DNA of 5,938 nucleotides. Source: CAYJGN01 sp964369635. Its GTDB lineage: Bacteria > Bacillota > Clostridia > Oscillospirales > Ruminococcaceae. This document shows, piece by piece, positions 1-5,772 of the stretch (the stretch's first letter is position 1; every line of letters starts with the position of its first letter). The translations under genes and the position numbers were made by a program. The notes beneath the pieces were generated by a model, which worked only from the letters and a program-made list of their open reading frames with translations, did no database searches and had not been told where the DNA came from. The DNA lies in NCBI GenBank assembly GCA_964369635.1, contig CAYJGN010000071.1:1-5938 (forward strand), given 5' to 3'.

Positions 1-226
1 AAGGACGGGAGGGTGGAGAGCGACAGCGTGGTAATTTGCCGATGAACGCAAAAATACCCGACTGAAATTTGTTAAATCTCAATCGGGCATAGCGATATAA
101 TTTTTTTGGGAATATGGAAACTTTAATTAAATATATTATTCAACATATTCTATTCCTTTCTTTGTATGAGTAACTGCTGTTAATTTCCAATATAATCACA
201 ACCCATTATTTTCAAAGATAGTGATT
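1..226. other. Unassigned left edge: GC-rich end followed by AT-rich spacer
   Basis: No gene can be named here. Bases 1-50 contain 29 G or C (58%), against 9 of 50 in bases 101-150, so composition changes sharply within about 100 bases. On the plus strand two frames are open from the window edge, one ending at a TGA at 43-45 and one at a TGA at 63-65. Either could be the tail of a gene that starts outside the window, but neither tail is recognisable. Bases 88-226 are very AT-rich spacer downstream of the MATE gene. They contain a minus-strand start-like site (AAAGGAA followed by ATG at 146-144) that opens only seven codons. Confidence 0.4.
50..87 (-). terminator. Intrinsic terminator on the minus strand
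   Basis: Read on the minus strand, bases 87-76 (CCCGATTGAGAT) pair with bases 68-57 (ATTTCAGTCGGG). This gives a 12-bp stem with two G-U pairs and a 7-base loop. It is followed at once by TATTTTT (56-50), as expected for a Rho-independent terminator. In plus-strand RNA the same stem has two mismatches and its T run lies 13 bases away, so the minus direction is favoured. It is the first good terminator after the MATE gene, about 140 bases past its stop, and probably ends the feo-MATE transcript. Confidence 0.75.
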
Positions 227-1609
227 TTAAACTACAGTTTTTGTTATGGCTGTTTTGATATCACCTTTTTTTACATCTCCATAATGATAAACTGTCCTAT
301 ATTTGCGAAGTAACAGAACAGCAACAATAACTGCTAAAGCTTCGGCAATTGGAATTGCAAGCCATACACCTGTGGTGTCTAAGATTGGTGGCAATATCAT
401 CAGCATTCCCATAATAAATAAGAATGTTCTCAAAAATGAAATCAGTGCTGAAATTTTTCCGTTTGATACAGAAGTGAAGAAAACAGAAGAAAAAATGTTC
501 ATTCCGGCAAATAAATATCCGATAGCAAAAATGCTAAATCCAGTTATAGCATAATCAAAAGCTATACTTGTAGTATCGCTGATAAAAGCACTGACAACAA
601 CATTCCTAAACACCATACAAAGTGTTACTAAAACTATCGAGCTTATAACAACAAGCCTTGTCGAAATCCTAAATACACTTTTGGTCTGCTCTCTATTATC
701 AGCACCATGTGCATATCCAAACACAGGAGCGACCCCTGCACCAAAGCCGATGTACATTGAGTTTAAAAGAAATTGCACTTGCACAATTACACTTACAGCA
801 GCAATTCCACTTTCTCCTGCGATGTTTCCCATTATGATATTCATAGTCGCCGACACAATGGCGATTGCAAGATTTGTTACCATTTCAGATGAGCCATTTG
901 TGCAAGTATTCAAAACGAAACCTTTGTGTAACTTCGGTGTTACAAAATGCAAGGTGCGATTTTTCTTTTTTGAAAAGTAAAGTAGATACACACAAGTGGG
1001 AATAAAATAAGCCACACCCATAGCAATAGCCGCACTTACAATACCAAGCTTAAACACTGCCATTAAAAGAAAATTAAGCAGAATACTAATGCTACCACTA
1101 ATCATCACGATAGTCATACCCATAAGCCCCTTGCCCTCAGTTACAAAAAAATAATTTGCAAGTATGCCTATAAACATAAAGGGAAATACAAAGGCATAGC
1201 TTTGTAGATATGTTTTCGCATAAGGCATAATATTTTCTGTACCACCTAAAAGTGTGATTATCTGCTCGGTGAAACATAGTGCTATAACAGTGAAAACAAG
1301 ACCTGTTATAAAAGCTAAAATCGTGATAACTGTAAAGTTTTCTTTGGCTTTTTTATTTTCTTTCGCTCCTAAATTCGATGAAACTATTGCATTTGCACCT
1401 GTCGTGTACATTATCGCAACAGCGAGGGCAAATGATACAAAGGGAAAAACTATACTTATTGCTGAAAGTGCATACTCGCCTATATACTGCCCTGCTAAAA
1501 TACTACCCATCATTGAGTAGATTGAAATGAATACCATCATAATGACACTGGGCAAAACAAATTTAAGTAGCCCCGTAGTGTCAAACTTTTTTGAAAGTAT
1601 ATTGTCCAT
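227..1609 (-). CDS. MATE-family multidrug/metabolite efflux transporter
   Basis: A 460-residue inner-membrane antiporter of the multi-antimicrobial extrusion (MATE) family, which expels small, often cationic or aromatic molecules in exchange for Na+ or H+. The length is normal and the hydrophobic pattern fits two bundles of six helices. Family-like stretches are the repeat-half motif at residues 288-303 (GFGAGVAPVFGYAHGA), the N-half equivalent near 70-90 (TGANAIVSSNLGAKENKKA), and the late DTTGVWLAIPIAE at 411-423. The linker around 212-230 is basic. The ATG at 1609 was chosen because AAGGAG lies just upstream (1620-1615). A GTG at 1651 in the same frame falls inside a hairpin and has no such site. 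The gene is last in the feoA-feoB-Cys-rich-peptide operon, 54 bases after the peptide. Its substrate cannot be read from sequence. Co-transcription with iron uptake hints at an iron-linked compound or redox stress, but this is inference. Nothing is truncated. Confidence 0.93.
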   Translation of the reverse strand: MDNILSKKFDTTGLLKFVLPSVIMMVFISIYSMMGSILAGQYIGEYALSAISIVFPFVSFALAVAIMYTTGANAIVSSNLGAKENKKAKENFTVITILAFITGLVFTVIALCFTEQIITLLGGTENIMPYAKTYLQSYAFVFPFMFIGILANYFFVTEGKGLMGMTIVMISGSISILLNFLLMAVFKLGIVSAAIAMGVAYFIPTCVYLLYFSKKKNRTLHFVTPKLHKGFVLNTCTNGSSEMVTNLAIAIVSATMNIIMGNIAGESGIAAVSVIVQVQFLLNSMYIGFGAGVAPVFGYAHGADNREQTKSVFRISTRLVVISSIVLVTLCMVFRNVVVSAFISDTTSIAFDYAITGFSIFAIGYLFAGMNIFSSVFFTSVSNGKISALISFLRTFLFIMGMLMILPPILDTTGVWLAIPIAEALAVIVAVLLLRKYRTVYHYGDVKKGDIKTAITKTVV

Positions 1610-1626
1610 AAATTCTCCTTCTTTGA

Positions 1627-1655
1627 AAAGGTGGCTACCATAAGCAACCACCTTT
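1627..1655 (-). terminator. Intercistronic hairpin before the MATE gene, possible partial terminator
   Basis: On the minus strand, AAAGGTGGTTGC (1655-1644), a 5-base loop and GTAGCCACCTTT (1638-1627) form a 12-bp stem with two G-U pairs. The stem starts 8 bases after the stop of the Cys-rich peptide gene and ends 17 bases before the MATE ATG, leaving its ribosome binding site free. The 3' arm ends in TTT plus one further T, which is a short U run. It may therefore lower read-through or protect the upstream mRNA end rather than stop all transcription. No test of function is possible from sequence. Confidence 0.5.
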
Positions 1656-1663
1656 GATGCTTT

Positions 1664-1807
1664 TTATTCGCAATTTTTTTGGCTACTGCAAGTTTTGCTG
1701 TGAGGGCAACCTATACACTTTGTACCTTTTTTCTTTTCCCTTACAAGGTGTAAAATGCCCGAACCGATTACAACTACTATGAGCAATATAACGATAATAT
1801 CAACCAT
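1664..1807 (-). CDS. FeoB-associated Cys-rich membrane protein
   Basis: A 47-residue peptide. Residues 2-22 (start VDIIVILLIVVVIGSGI) make one membrane-spanning helix. A basic stretch follows (REKKKGTK, 23-30), then a cysteine-rich tail with C31, C34, C40 and C46 in the pattern C-x2-C-x5-C-x5-C (CIGCPHSKTCSSQKNC). This is the layout of the small Cys-rich proteins encoded next to feoB in many Firmicutes. The positive-inside rule places the Cys tail in the cytoplasm, where it could receive or hold Fe2+ leaving FeoB, although the family's exact job is not settled. Its AGGGG ribosome binding site (1819-1815) overlaps the feoB stop codon, and only 10 bases separate the two genes, so translation is probably coupled. 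The FeoB here has no Cys-rich C-terminal tail of its own, which fits a separate peptide supplying one. Confidence 0.9.
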   Translation of the reverse strand: MVDIIVILLIVVVIGSGILHLVREKKKGTKCIGCPHSKTCSSQKNCE

Positions 1808-1817
1808 AAGTGTACCC

Positions 1818-3857
1818 CTAAGCTGTTACTGATGTTTTAGGTGTTGTGGTTTTAGCTTTGGTATGCAGGGCACTCATTCTTTCTTCAGAAAGTTTGTCTC
1901 CCTGTTTCACAAGTCTAACTAATAACACTGCAAGAACTATTATCGGAATTATACCAACAACAAGACCATCAGCTATGCTTCCAGTAGTAATAAGAGTTCC
2001 GATTTGATTAACAGCGAACGCTACTGTGTACGCTGTGCCAAGCATTGTTGTGATAGATGCCCAGAAAGATTTTTTGCTTTTCATTTCTGCTCTAAGTGCT
2101 CCCATAGTTGCAAGGCAAGGTGGAGTTAGGATAATAAACAGCATATAAGAAAGTGCTGTAACTGTTGTAAGTCCCATAAATGCAGCTGTGTTTCCACCTG
2201 ATGCAAGAGATAGTTGACCTGCTTCCACAAAGTTTGAAACACCGAACACAACGCCTAAAGCTGGTATTGTGTTTTCTTTTGTGAAAGTACCTGCAAGAAA
2301 ACCTGCCGCAAGTTGCCATGTTCCAAATCCAAGTGGTATTAAAAGAAACGCTATCGGATTTGCGATTGTTGCTAAAATACTTGTGTTCTCAAGTCCCTCC
2401 ACCACAGGCTGGAACTGCCAGTTGAATTGTGAAGATAGATAGAAGAACGCATTTGTAATCAAAATTAGGGTTACTGCTTTAGTTAAAAATGCTTTACTTC
2501 TTTGAAGCATAGTAATAGTTGCTCTTTTTAGGCTTGGAAATTGATAGTCTGGAAGCTCTAAAACGAAGAATGATTTTGCATATCTTTGTCCTGTAATTCT
2601 TTTTACAAGGTAAGCAGCAATCATTACAAGTGCGATACAAAGGAAGTAAATAGTAGTGGTTATGCCCGAACTAATTCCGAAAAATGCACTTGAGAAAACT
2701 GTTGCTACAATGATTTTTGGCAGACAAGGAATGAAAGTCATAAGCATTTGTGTTGCCATTTTTTCTCTTTCATTTCTTATGGTTCTTGTTGCTACAACAG
2801 CAGGAACTGCACAAGATGTTCCAACGAACATAGGTAGCAGAGATTTACCTGATAAACCTACTTTGCTAAGTGGTTTGTCGAACACTAAAGCAACACGAGC
2901 CATATATCCACAATCTTCAAGCAGTGAAATGAGGAATGATAGCACCATAATAAGTGGTGTCCAAATGCAAATAGCGAATAATGTACGCCACAAGCCGTTA
3001 ATTACAAACTCTTTTAGGAATGGGGAAGCATCAACAAGTGCTGTTTCAAGGAAACCGTTTAGTGGGAACATAATGTAATTTAACAAATGGTTGTAAATCC
3101 AAGGTCCGATAAGTGTTTGAGATAGATAGAAGACAGTATAAATCACCACTGCAAAGAATGGTATACCTATCCACCACTTGCCTAAAATTTTATCGGCTTT
3201 ATCTTGAATGGCTTTTGCTTTGTCACTTGTAGCCTTTGTTTCTGATTGTTTAGAAACTTCTAATGCAAAGTTATATCGTTTTTTATCAGCATCAGTAACA
3301 GATTTTCTGTCAGCCATGTCTATATTTTCCTGCACAAATGGTGCAGTCTGTTCTTTGCATTTTTGAGAAACTACGGTTTTAAGAAGTTCTTCAAGACCAT
3401 TATTCGATGTAGAAGTTGCGATTGTTGGAATTACAGGGCAAACTAAAAGTTTTGCTAATTTTGACGCATCAATTTTAGTTTTCTTTTTGGTTGTGATGTC
3501 GCTCTTATTAAGTGCTATAACCACAGGAATACCAACTTCTAAAAGTTGAGTGGTAAAAAACAATGCTCTGCTCATATTTGTAGCGTCCACAATGTTTATA
3601 ATAACATCGGGTTTTTCATCTTGAACATAAGATTTTGTTATGTTCTCCTCAGAAGTAAATGGTGACATAGAGTATGCACCTGGCAAGTCTACAACAACGA
3701 AAGTTTCATTTCTTGTGTTAAAACTTTTCTTTACTTCGCCCTCTCTTTTTTCGACAGTAACACCTGCCCAGTTTCCTACTTTTTCATTTTTGCCTGTAAG
3801 AGCATTAAACAATGTTGTCTTACCGCAGTTTGGATTGCCTGCTAAAGCAATTTTCAT
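1818..3857 (-). CDS. feoB: Ferrous iron transporter B (GTPase-permease)
   Basis: The inner-membrane Fe2+ uptake protein, 679 residues, somewhat shorter than the 773 of E. coli FeoB. The N-terminal G domain has every expected motif: G1 GNPNCGKT (7-14), switch I around GNWAGVTVEKREG with T34, G3 DLPG (57-60), G4 NKSD (117-120) and a G5-like ATSTSNNGLEEL (147-158). A helical, charged spacer (about 160-225) leads to the membrane domain (about 228-650) with its two gate repeats. GTSCAVPAVVATRTIRNERE (346-365) corresponds to the usual GFGCxVPxxxxTRT motif. FIPCLPKI (375-382) and TPPCLATM (578-585) correspond to the later Cys-containing motifs. The second one departs from the common SCSARLP or SCGARL form. 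The C-terminal tail is Lys/Thr-rich with no cysteines. The start is fixed by AAGGAGG (3872-3866), which overlaps the feoA stop codon, so the two are probably translated in a coupled way. Iron is the expected substrate. The altered gate leaves some room for another divalent metal. Confidence 0.96.
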   Translation of the reverse strand: MKIALAGNPNCGKTTLFNALTGKNEKVGNWAGVTVEKREGEVKKSFNTRNETFVVVDLPGAYSMSPFTSEENITKSYVQDEKPDVIINIVDATNMSRALFFTTQLLEVGIPVVIALNKSDITTKKKTKIDASKLAKLLVCPVIPTIATSTSNNGLEELLKTVVSQKCKEQTAPFVQENIDMADRKSVTDADKKRYNFALEVSKQSETKATSDKAKAIQDKADKILGKWWIGIPFFAVVIYTVFYLSQTLIGPWIYNHLLNYIMFPLNGFLETALVDASPFLKEFVINGLWRTLFAICIWTPLIMVLSFLISLLEDCGYMARVALVFDKPLSKVGLSGKSLLPMFVGTSCAVPAVVATRTIRNEREKMATQMLMTFIPCLPKIIVATVFSSAFFGISSGITTTIYFLCIALVMIAAYLVKRITGQRYAKSFFVLELPDYQFPSLKRATITMLQRSKAFLTKAVTLILITNAFFYLSSQFNWQFQPVVEGLENTSILATIANPIAFLLIPLGFGTWQLAAGFLAGTFTKENTIPALGVVFGVSNFVEAGQLSLASGGNTAAFMGLTTVTALSYMLFIILTPPCLATMGALRAEMKSKKSFWASITTMLGTAYTVAFAVNQIGTLITTGSIADGLVVGIIPIIVLAVLLVRLVKQGDKLSEERMSALHTKAKTTTPKTSVTA

Positions 3858-3870
3858 TTTTTCGTCCTCC

Positions 3871-4107
3871 TTAGATTAAAATTGTTTGTGCAAGTGTTTG
3901 GTTTATGGTATACCTTGCTGACTCTATTGCGATTATGTAGTTTTCCGAAAGCACCGAAACTAATGTGAGTTTCTGTCCCTCATAGCACCCAAGTGTCAAT
4001 AGAAAATCTTCCATTTCTGTGTCATCAGTACAAATTGATTTCACTGTGTATTCATTTCCGACCTTTGCAAGTGCTAAATTGCTGTTCGCATCATGGGTAA
4101 TGTTCAT
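3871..4107 (-). CDS. feoA: Ferrous iron transport protein A, FeoA
   Basis: A 78-residue cytoplasmic protein with the small SH3-like barrel fold of FeoA, which associates with FeoB and is needed for efficient Fe2+ uptake. The match rests on the family's layout. There is an N-terminal VGNEYTVKSI strand (16-25), then the helix-turn EMEDFLLTLGCYEGQKLTLV (31-50) at the place of the usual RRxxxLGxxxGxxxxv, and a C-terminal ESARYTINQTLAQTILI (62-78) at the place of the usual ...xRxxxxA..I.V ending. Sequence identity to the common form is modest, but position directly before feoB (13-base gap) makes the call firm. A strong GGAGGAGAG (4122-4114) precedes the ATG. It is the first gene of the operon and lies directly downstream of the divergent control region. 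Confidence 0.92.
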   Translation of the reverse strand: MNITHDANSNLALAKVGNEYTVKSICTDDTEMEDFLLTLGCYEGQKLTLVSVLSENYIIAIESARYTINQTLAQTILI

Positions 4108-4136
4108 TCTAATCTCTCCTCCAAGTTATTTTGTTG

Positions 4137-4155
4137 TTAGCAAATACTAACCTTT
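4137..4155. promoter_or_regulatory. DtxR/IdeR-like iron box in the feoA leader (candidate)
   Basis: On the minus strand 4155-4137 reads AAAGGTTAG, one central base, then ATTTGCTAA. Compared with the DtxR consensus TWAGGTTAGSCTAACCTWA it matches at 13 of 19 positions. One half is nearly complete (8 of 9) and the other keeps only its outer part. It also contains the symmetric GTTAG-N6-CTAAC. It lies about 40-60 bases downstream of the predicted transcription start and 30 bases before the feoA ATG. There it could act as a road-block operator for an iron-sensing DtxR-family repressor. The match was made by eye and could be chance in AT-rich DNA. Confidence 0.4.
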
Positions 4156-4162
4156 GACTTTT

Positions 4163-4195
4163 AAAAAATAACAGTTTCAAAACTGTTACTGTAAC
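4163..4195 (-). promoter_or_regulatory. Overlapping palindromes at the feoA transcription start
   Basis: TAACAGTTT (4169-4177), a 2-base spacer and AAACTGTTA (4180-4188) form a perfect 9-bp inverted repeat. It overlaps a second perfect one, GTTAC-T-GTAAC (4185-4195). Together they give three ACTGT/ACAGT half-sites (4171-4175, 4182-4186, 4188-4192). On the minus strand the 9-bp repeat is followed directly by six T (4168-4163), so the RNA would resemble a weak terminator placed in the first 30 bases of the transcript. A dimeric repressor operator is the simpler reading, and an attenuator is possible. Confidence 0.5.
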
Positions 4196-4238
4196 GATGT
4201 TGATTATACAAGACTAACTCGCAAATTTCTACATCGTT
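4193..4238. repeat. 8-bp inverted repeat bracketing the feo promoter
   Basis: AACGATGT (4193-4200) and ACATCGTT (4231-4238) are perfect reverse complements 30 bases apart. The interval contains the predicted -10 box and almost all of the -35 box of the feoA promoter. The arm at 4193-4200 lies at the expected transcription start, so both arms would not be present in the feo mRNA. A role as DNA sites for a regulator, such as the divergent AraC-type protein, is more likely than an RNA hairpin. Function is inferred. Confidence 0.45.
4203..4231 (-). promoter_or_regulatory. Promoter of the feoAB-MATE operon
   Basis: On the minus strand a perfect -10 TATAAT (4208-4203) is preceded, with 17-base spacing, by TAGAAA (4231-4226), which matches TTGACA at 4 of 6 positions. 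Transcription would start near 4196, giving a leader of about 90 bases before feoA. The weak -35 with a perfect -10 suits a promoter that is regulated or activated. Confidence 0.65.
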
Positions 4239-4283
4239 TTAACATTTTAGTCCCGTTTAGCTTTTTATCTTACAGAAAGTTAA

Positions 4284-4312
4284 TTGACACTAAGTTTTGT
4301 AAGTTGTATAAT
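4284..4312 (+). promoter_or_regulatory. Promoter of the AraC-family gene, full consensus
   Basis: TTGACA (4284-4289) and TATAAT (4307-4312) are both exact sigma-A consensus boxes with the ideal 17-base spacer. Transcription should begin near 4319, about 50 bases before the chosen ATG. This also argues against the in-frame GTG at 4329, which would lie about 10 bases into the message with no ribosome binding site. CTTACA (4269-4274) and TGTAAG (4298-4303) flank the -35 box symmetrically and may be part of an operator. Confidence 0.85.
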
Positions 4313-4367
4313 GTTTTTATAAAACACAGTGAAACAGGGGCGATTTGAAGTGAGAGGCAGGATTGCA

Positions 4368-5330
4368 ATGACAAATAAAATAATTCATAGTCGATATGAG
4401 ATTTTAGAGGAACAAAATTATACTATTTTAAAACCAAGTAATAACGGTGATGATTTTATTATAAAGGTTTATGAACTGTTTAAAGGGGTGACTATTTCAT
4501 TTCATAAAATTAGGTGTGAATTTCTACCCGATTTTTTAGACTTATCACAGAAAAATGTATCGGATAATTTCCTTGTAGTGAATTATTGCATTAACGGACA
4601 GTGCGAAATGCTCCTTAGCAATAATACTTTTGTCCACCAAAAGTTAAATGATTTTTCCATAACTGATGAGTTGCTACAAGATGGGCATACTTACCCTAAA
4701 AAGTATTATGATGGAGTAGAATTTTTTATTGACTTAGAGGAAGTGCAGGAAAACAGCTCACTGCTAAAAGAAACCTTTGATATAGATTTTGAGCATATAA
4801 AAGAGCGTTTTTTCGAGGAGCAACGCTTTTTTATTTCAGCGTGTCCACTACCTTTGAAAGGTATGCTTTACAGGCTTTGGAATTTGGCAAAAGGTAGCGA
4901 TAATATAATCGAAATGAAAATTTTTGCCACACAACTATTTTACCGATTAGGCTTTATAGAGTTTGCAAAAGTCAAATACACCTATCTCACTCTTGCTCAA
5001 AACACCATCGCAAAGCAGTGTTATAAAATCATAACCGATGATATAAGTAGGAGTTATTCAGCAAGAGAACTCGCACTTAATTTTAAAATAAGCGAAACTT
5101 CATTAAAGACATATTTCAAAGCAGTTTATGGCGAAAGTTTACCTGCCTTTATTAAAAATCTACGCCTTGAAACTGCCGCCGATATGCTGATACAAACAAA
5201 ACAATCTGTAAATGACATCGCAAACTCAGTAGGATATTTAAGCCAAAGCAAATTTGCATCAGCTTTTAAAGAGCATTTTAATCTCACACCACTTGAATAC
5301 AGAAAGCAGAAATTGCTTAATTTGATATAG
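4368..5330 (+). CDS. AraC-family transcriptional regulator
   Basis: A 320-residue DNA-binding regulator. The C-terminal part (about 215-316) is a typical AraC/XylS double helix-turn-helix. The first recognition unit is SARELALNFKISETSLKTYF (231-250). The second begins VNDIANSVGYLSQSKFASAF (281-300) and is followed by the family's closing KEHFNLTPLEYRK (301-313). The first 210 residues form the effector/dimer domain, with a beta-rich stretch (about 66-125, including NFLVVNYCINGQCEMLL) and then helices. I do not recognise its ligand. The general layout resembles PchR/YbtA-like regulators of iron and siderophore genes, but this likeness is weak. The start is ATG 4368, because AGGA (4359-4362) lies five bases before it. 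Upstream GTG codons at 4329 and 4350 lack a good site. Divergent placement next to the feo operon makes that operon and its own promoter the likely targets. AraC proteins of this type usually activate. Confidence 0.93.
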   Translation: MTNKIIHSRYEILEEQNYTILKPSNNGDDFIIKVYELFKGVTISFHKIRCEFLPDFLDLSQKNVSDNFLVVNYCINGQCEMLLSNNTFVHQKLNDFSITDELLQDGHTYPKKYYDGVEFFIDLEEVQENSSLLKETFDIDFEHIKERFFEEQRFFISACPLPLKGMLYRLWNLAKGSDNIIEMKIFATQLFYRLGFIEFAKVKYTYLTLAQNTIAKQCYKIITDDISRSYSARELALNFKISETSLKTYFKAVYGESLPAFIKNLRLETAADMLIQTKQSVNDIANSVGYLSQSKFASAFKEHFNLTPLEYRKQKLLNLI

Positions 5331-5366
5331 AAAGAAAGAGGAAACTCTCAATCCTCTTTCTTTCTA
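5328..5366. terminator. Bidirectional hairpin terminator between convergent genes
   Basis: TAGAAAGAAAGAGGA (5328-5342) and its exact reverse complement (5352-5366) form a perfect 15-bp stem around a 9-base loop. The first three bases are the stop codon of the AraC-family gene, and tnpV ends 13 bases beyond on the other strand. In both directions the 3' arm is all pyrimidine apart from its last base (TCCTCTTTCTTTCTA), which gives a U-rich end, but no separate T run follows. Its position between two convergent stops supports a shared terminator. Confidence 0.75.
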
Positions 5367-5379
5367 CTATTAAGACAAA

Positions 5380-5772
5380 TTATACATAAATTATTTCAAA
5401 ATAGATAATTTCTTCAATCTGTGCCTTAATGTTATTCATTTTGCCCACCCACAACATTTGGTCTTGTGATTTGAGTTCTTCGGTCACACCTTGCCTTGCT
5501 TTGTATTGGGGGATAAGCCTATCAAGCAAGTTTTGTGCTTCCTCGTTTATATCACGCAAGTGGGAGTGTAGTTTGCCACTAAGTAGCAGATGATTATACA
5601 AAGGACTTCTATGTTCTTTGAGATAGGTTTCACGCAACATTCCGTATTTTCCAAGTGGTCTGTCATCGACAGGCTCGGTATCTTCATCAAACTGTCCGAA
5701 ATCGGGTACATAATAATCGCCAACTTTGATATATTTACCGCCCATTTTTTCAAAAATTGTTTGTTCTTTCAT
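5380..5772 (-). CDS. tnpV: TnpV-like transposon-encoded protein
   Basis: A 130-residue soluble protein matching the TnpV family of small proteins carried by Tn4451-like and other clostridial mobile elements. The family's biochemical role is not established. The recognisable parts are IKVGDYYVPDF (15-25), the core RPLGKYGMLRETYLKEHR (38-55) continuing into SPLYNHLLLSGKL (56-68), the helical HLRDINEEAQNLLDRLI (71-87), and the closing block SQDQMLWVGKMNNIKAQIEE (102-121). The length is usual for the family and both conserved blocks are intact. The ATG at 5772 was chosen because AAAGGAA lies at good distance upstream. An in-frame ATG at 5790 has no such site. The gene converges with the AraC-family gene. 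Its presence is the main sign that the neighbouring iron/efflux module sits on, or next to, an integrative or transposable element. No recombinase is in the window. Confidence 0.88.
   Translation of the reverse strand: MKEQTIFEKMGGKYIKVGDYYVPDFGQFDEDTEPVDDRPLGKYGMLRETYLKEHRSPLYNHLLLSGKLHSHLRDINEEAQNLLDRLIPQYKARQGVTEELKSQDQMLWVGKMNNIKAQIEEIIYFEIIYV

Noticed and set aside
1..65. Tail of a plus-strand gene entering from the left edge
   Set aside because: Two frames are open but each gives only 14-20 residues and neither is recognised, so no product can be claimed.
123..146. Seven-codon minus-strand frame with a ribosome-binding-like site
   Set aside because: It is too short to call as a gene. 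It is kept only as an observation about a possible truncated gene or leader.
194..226. AATCAC/GTGATT inverted repeat just after the MATE stop
   Set aside because: A 6-bp AT-rich stem with a 21-base loop and no T run is unlikely to terminate. The hairpin at 50-87 is far better.
1610..1651. Longer MATE start at the GTG at 1651
   Set aside because: The GTG is within the stem of the intercistronic hairpin and has no ribosome binding site, whereas AAGGAG precedes the ATG at 1609. The extra 14 residues are also not membrane-protein-like.
2656..3078. Open frame on the plus strand inside feoB
   Set aside because: It lies fully antisense to a well-supported FeoB reading frame, has no ribosome binding site logic and no recognisable domain. 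Similar antisense frames at 303-554, 681-980, 1254-1520, 3640-3879 and 5590-5914 were dropped for the same reason.
4329..4367. Longer AraC-family start at the GTG at 4329
   Set aside because: The consensus promoter puts transcription start near 4319, leaving about 10 bases and no ribosome binding site. ATG 4368 has AGGA at the right distance.
4108..4367. Riboswitch or other structured RNA in the divergent control region
   Set aside because: The repeats are short and mostly lie at or upstream of the predicted start sites, and no known riboswitch pattern is visible. No CRISPR array, tRNA or rRNA was seen anywhere in the window.
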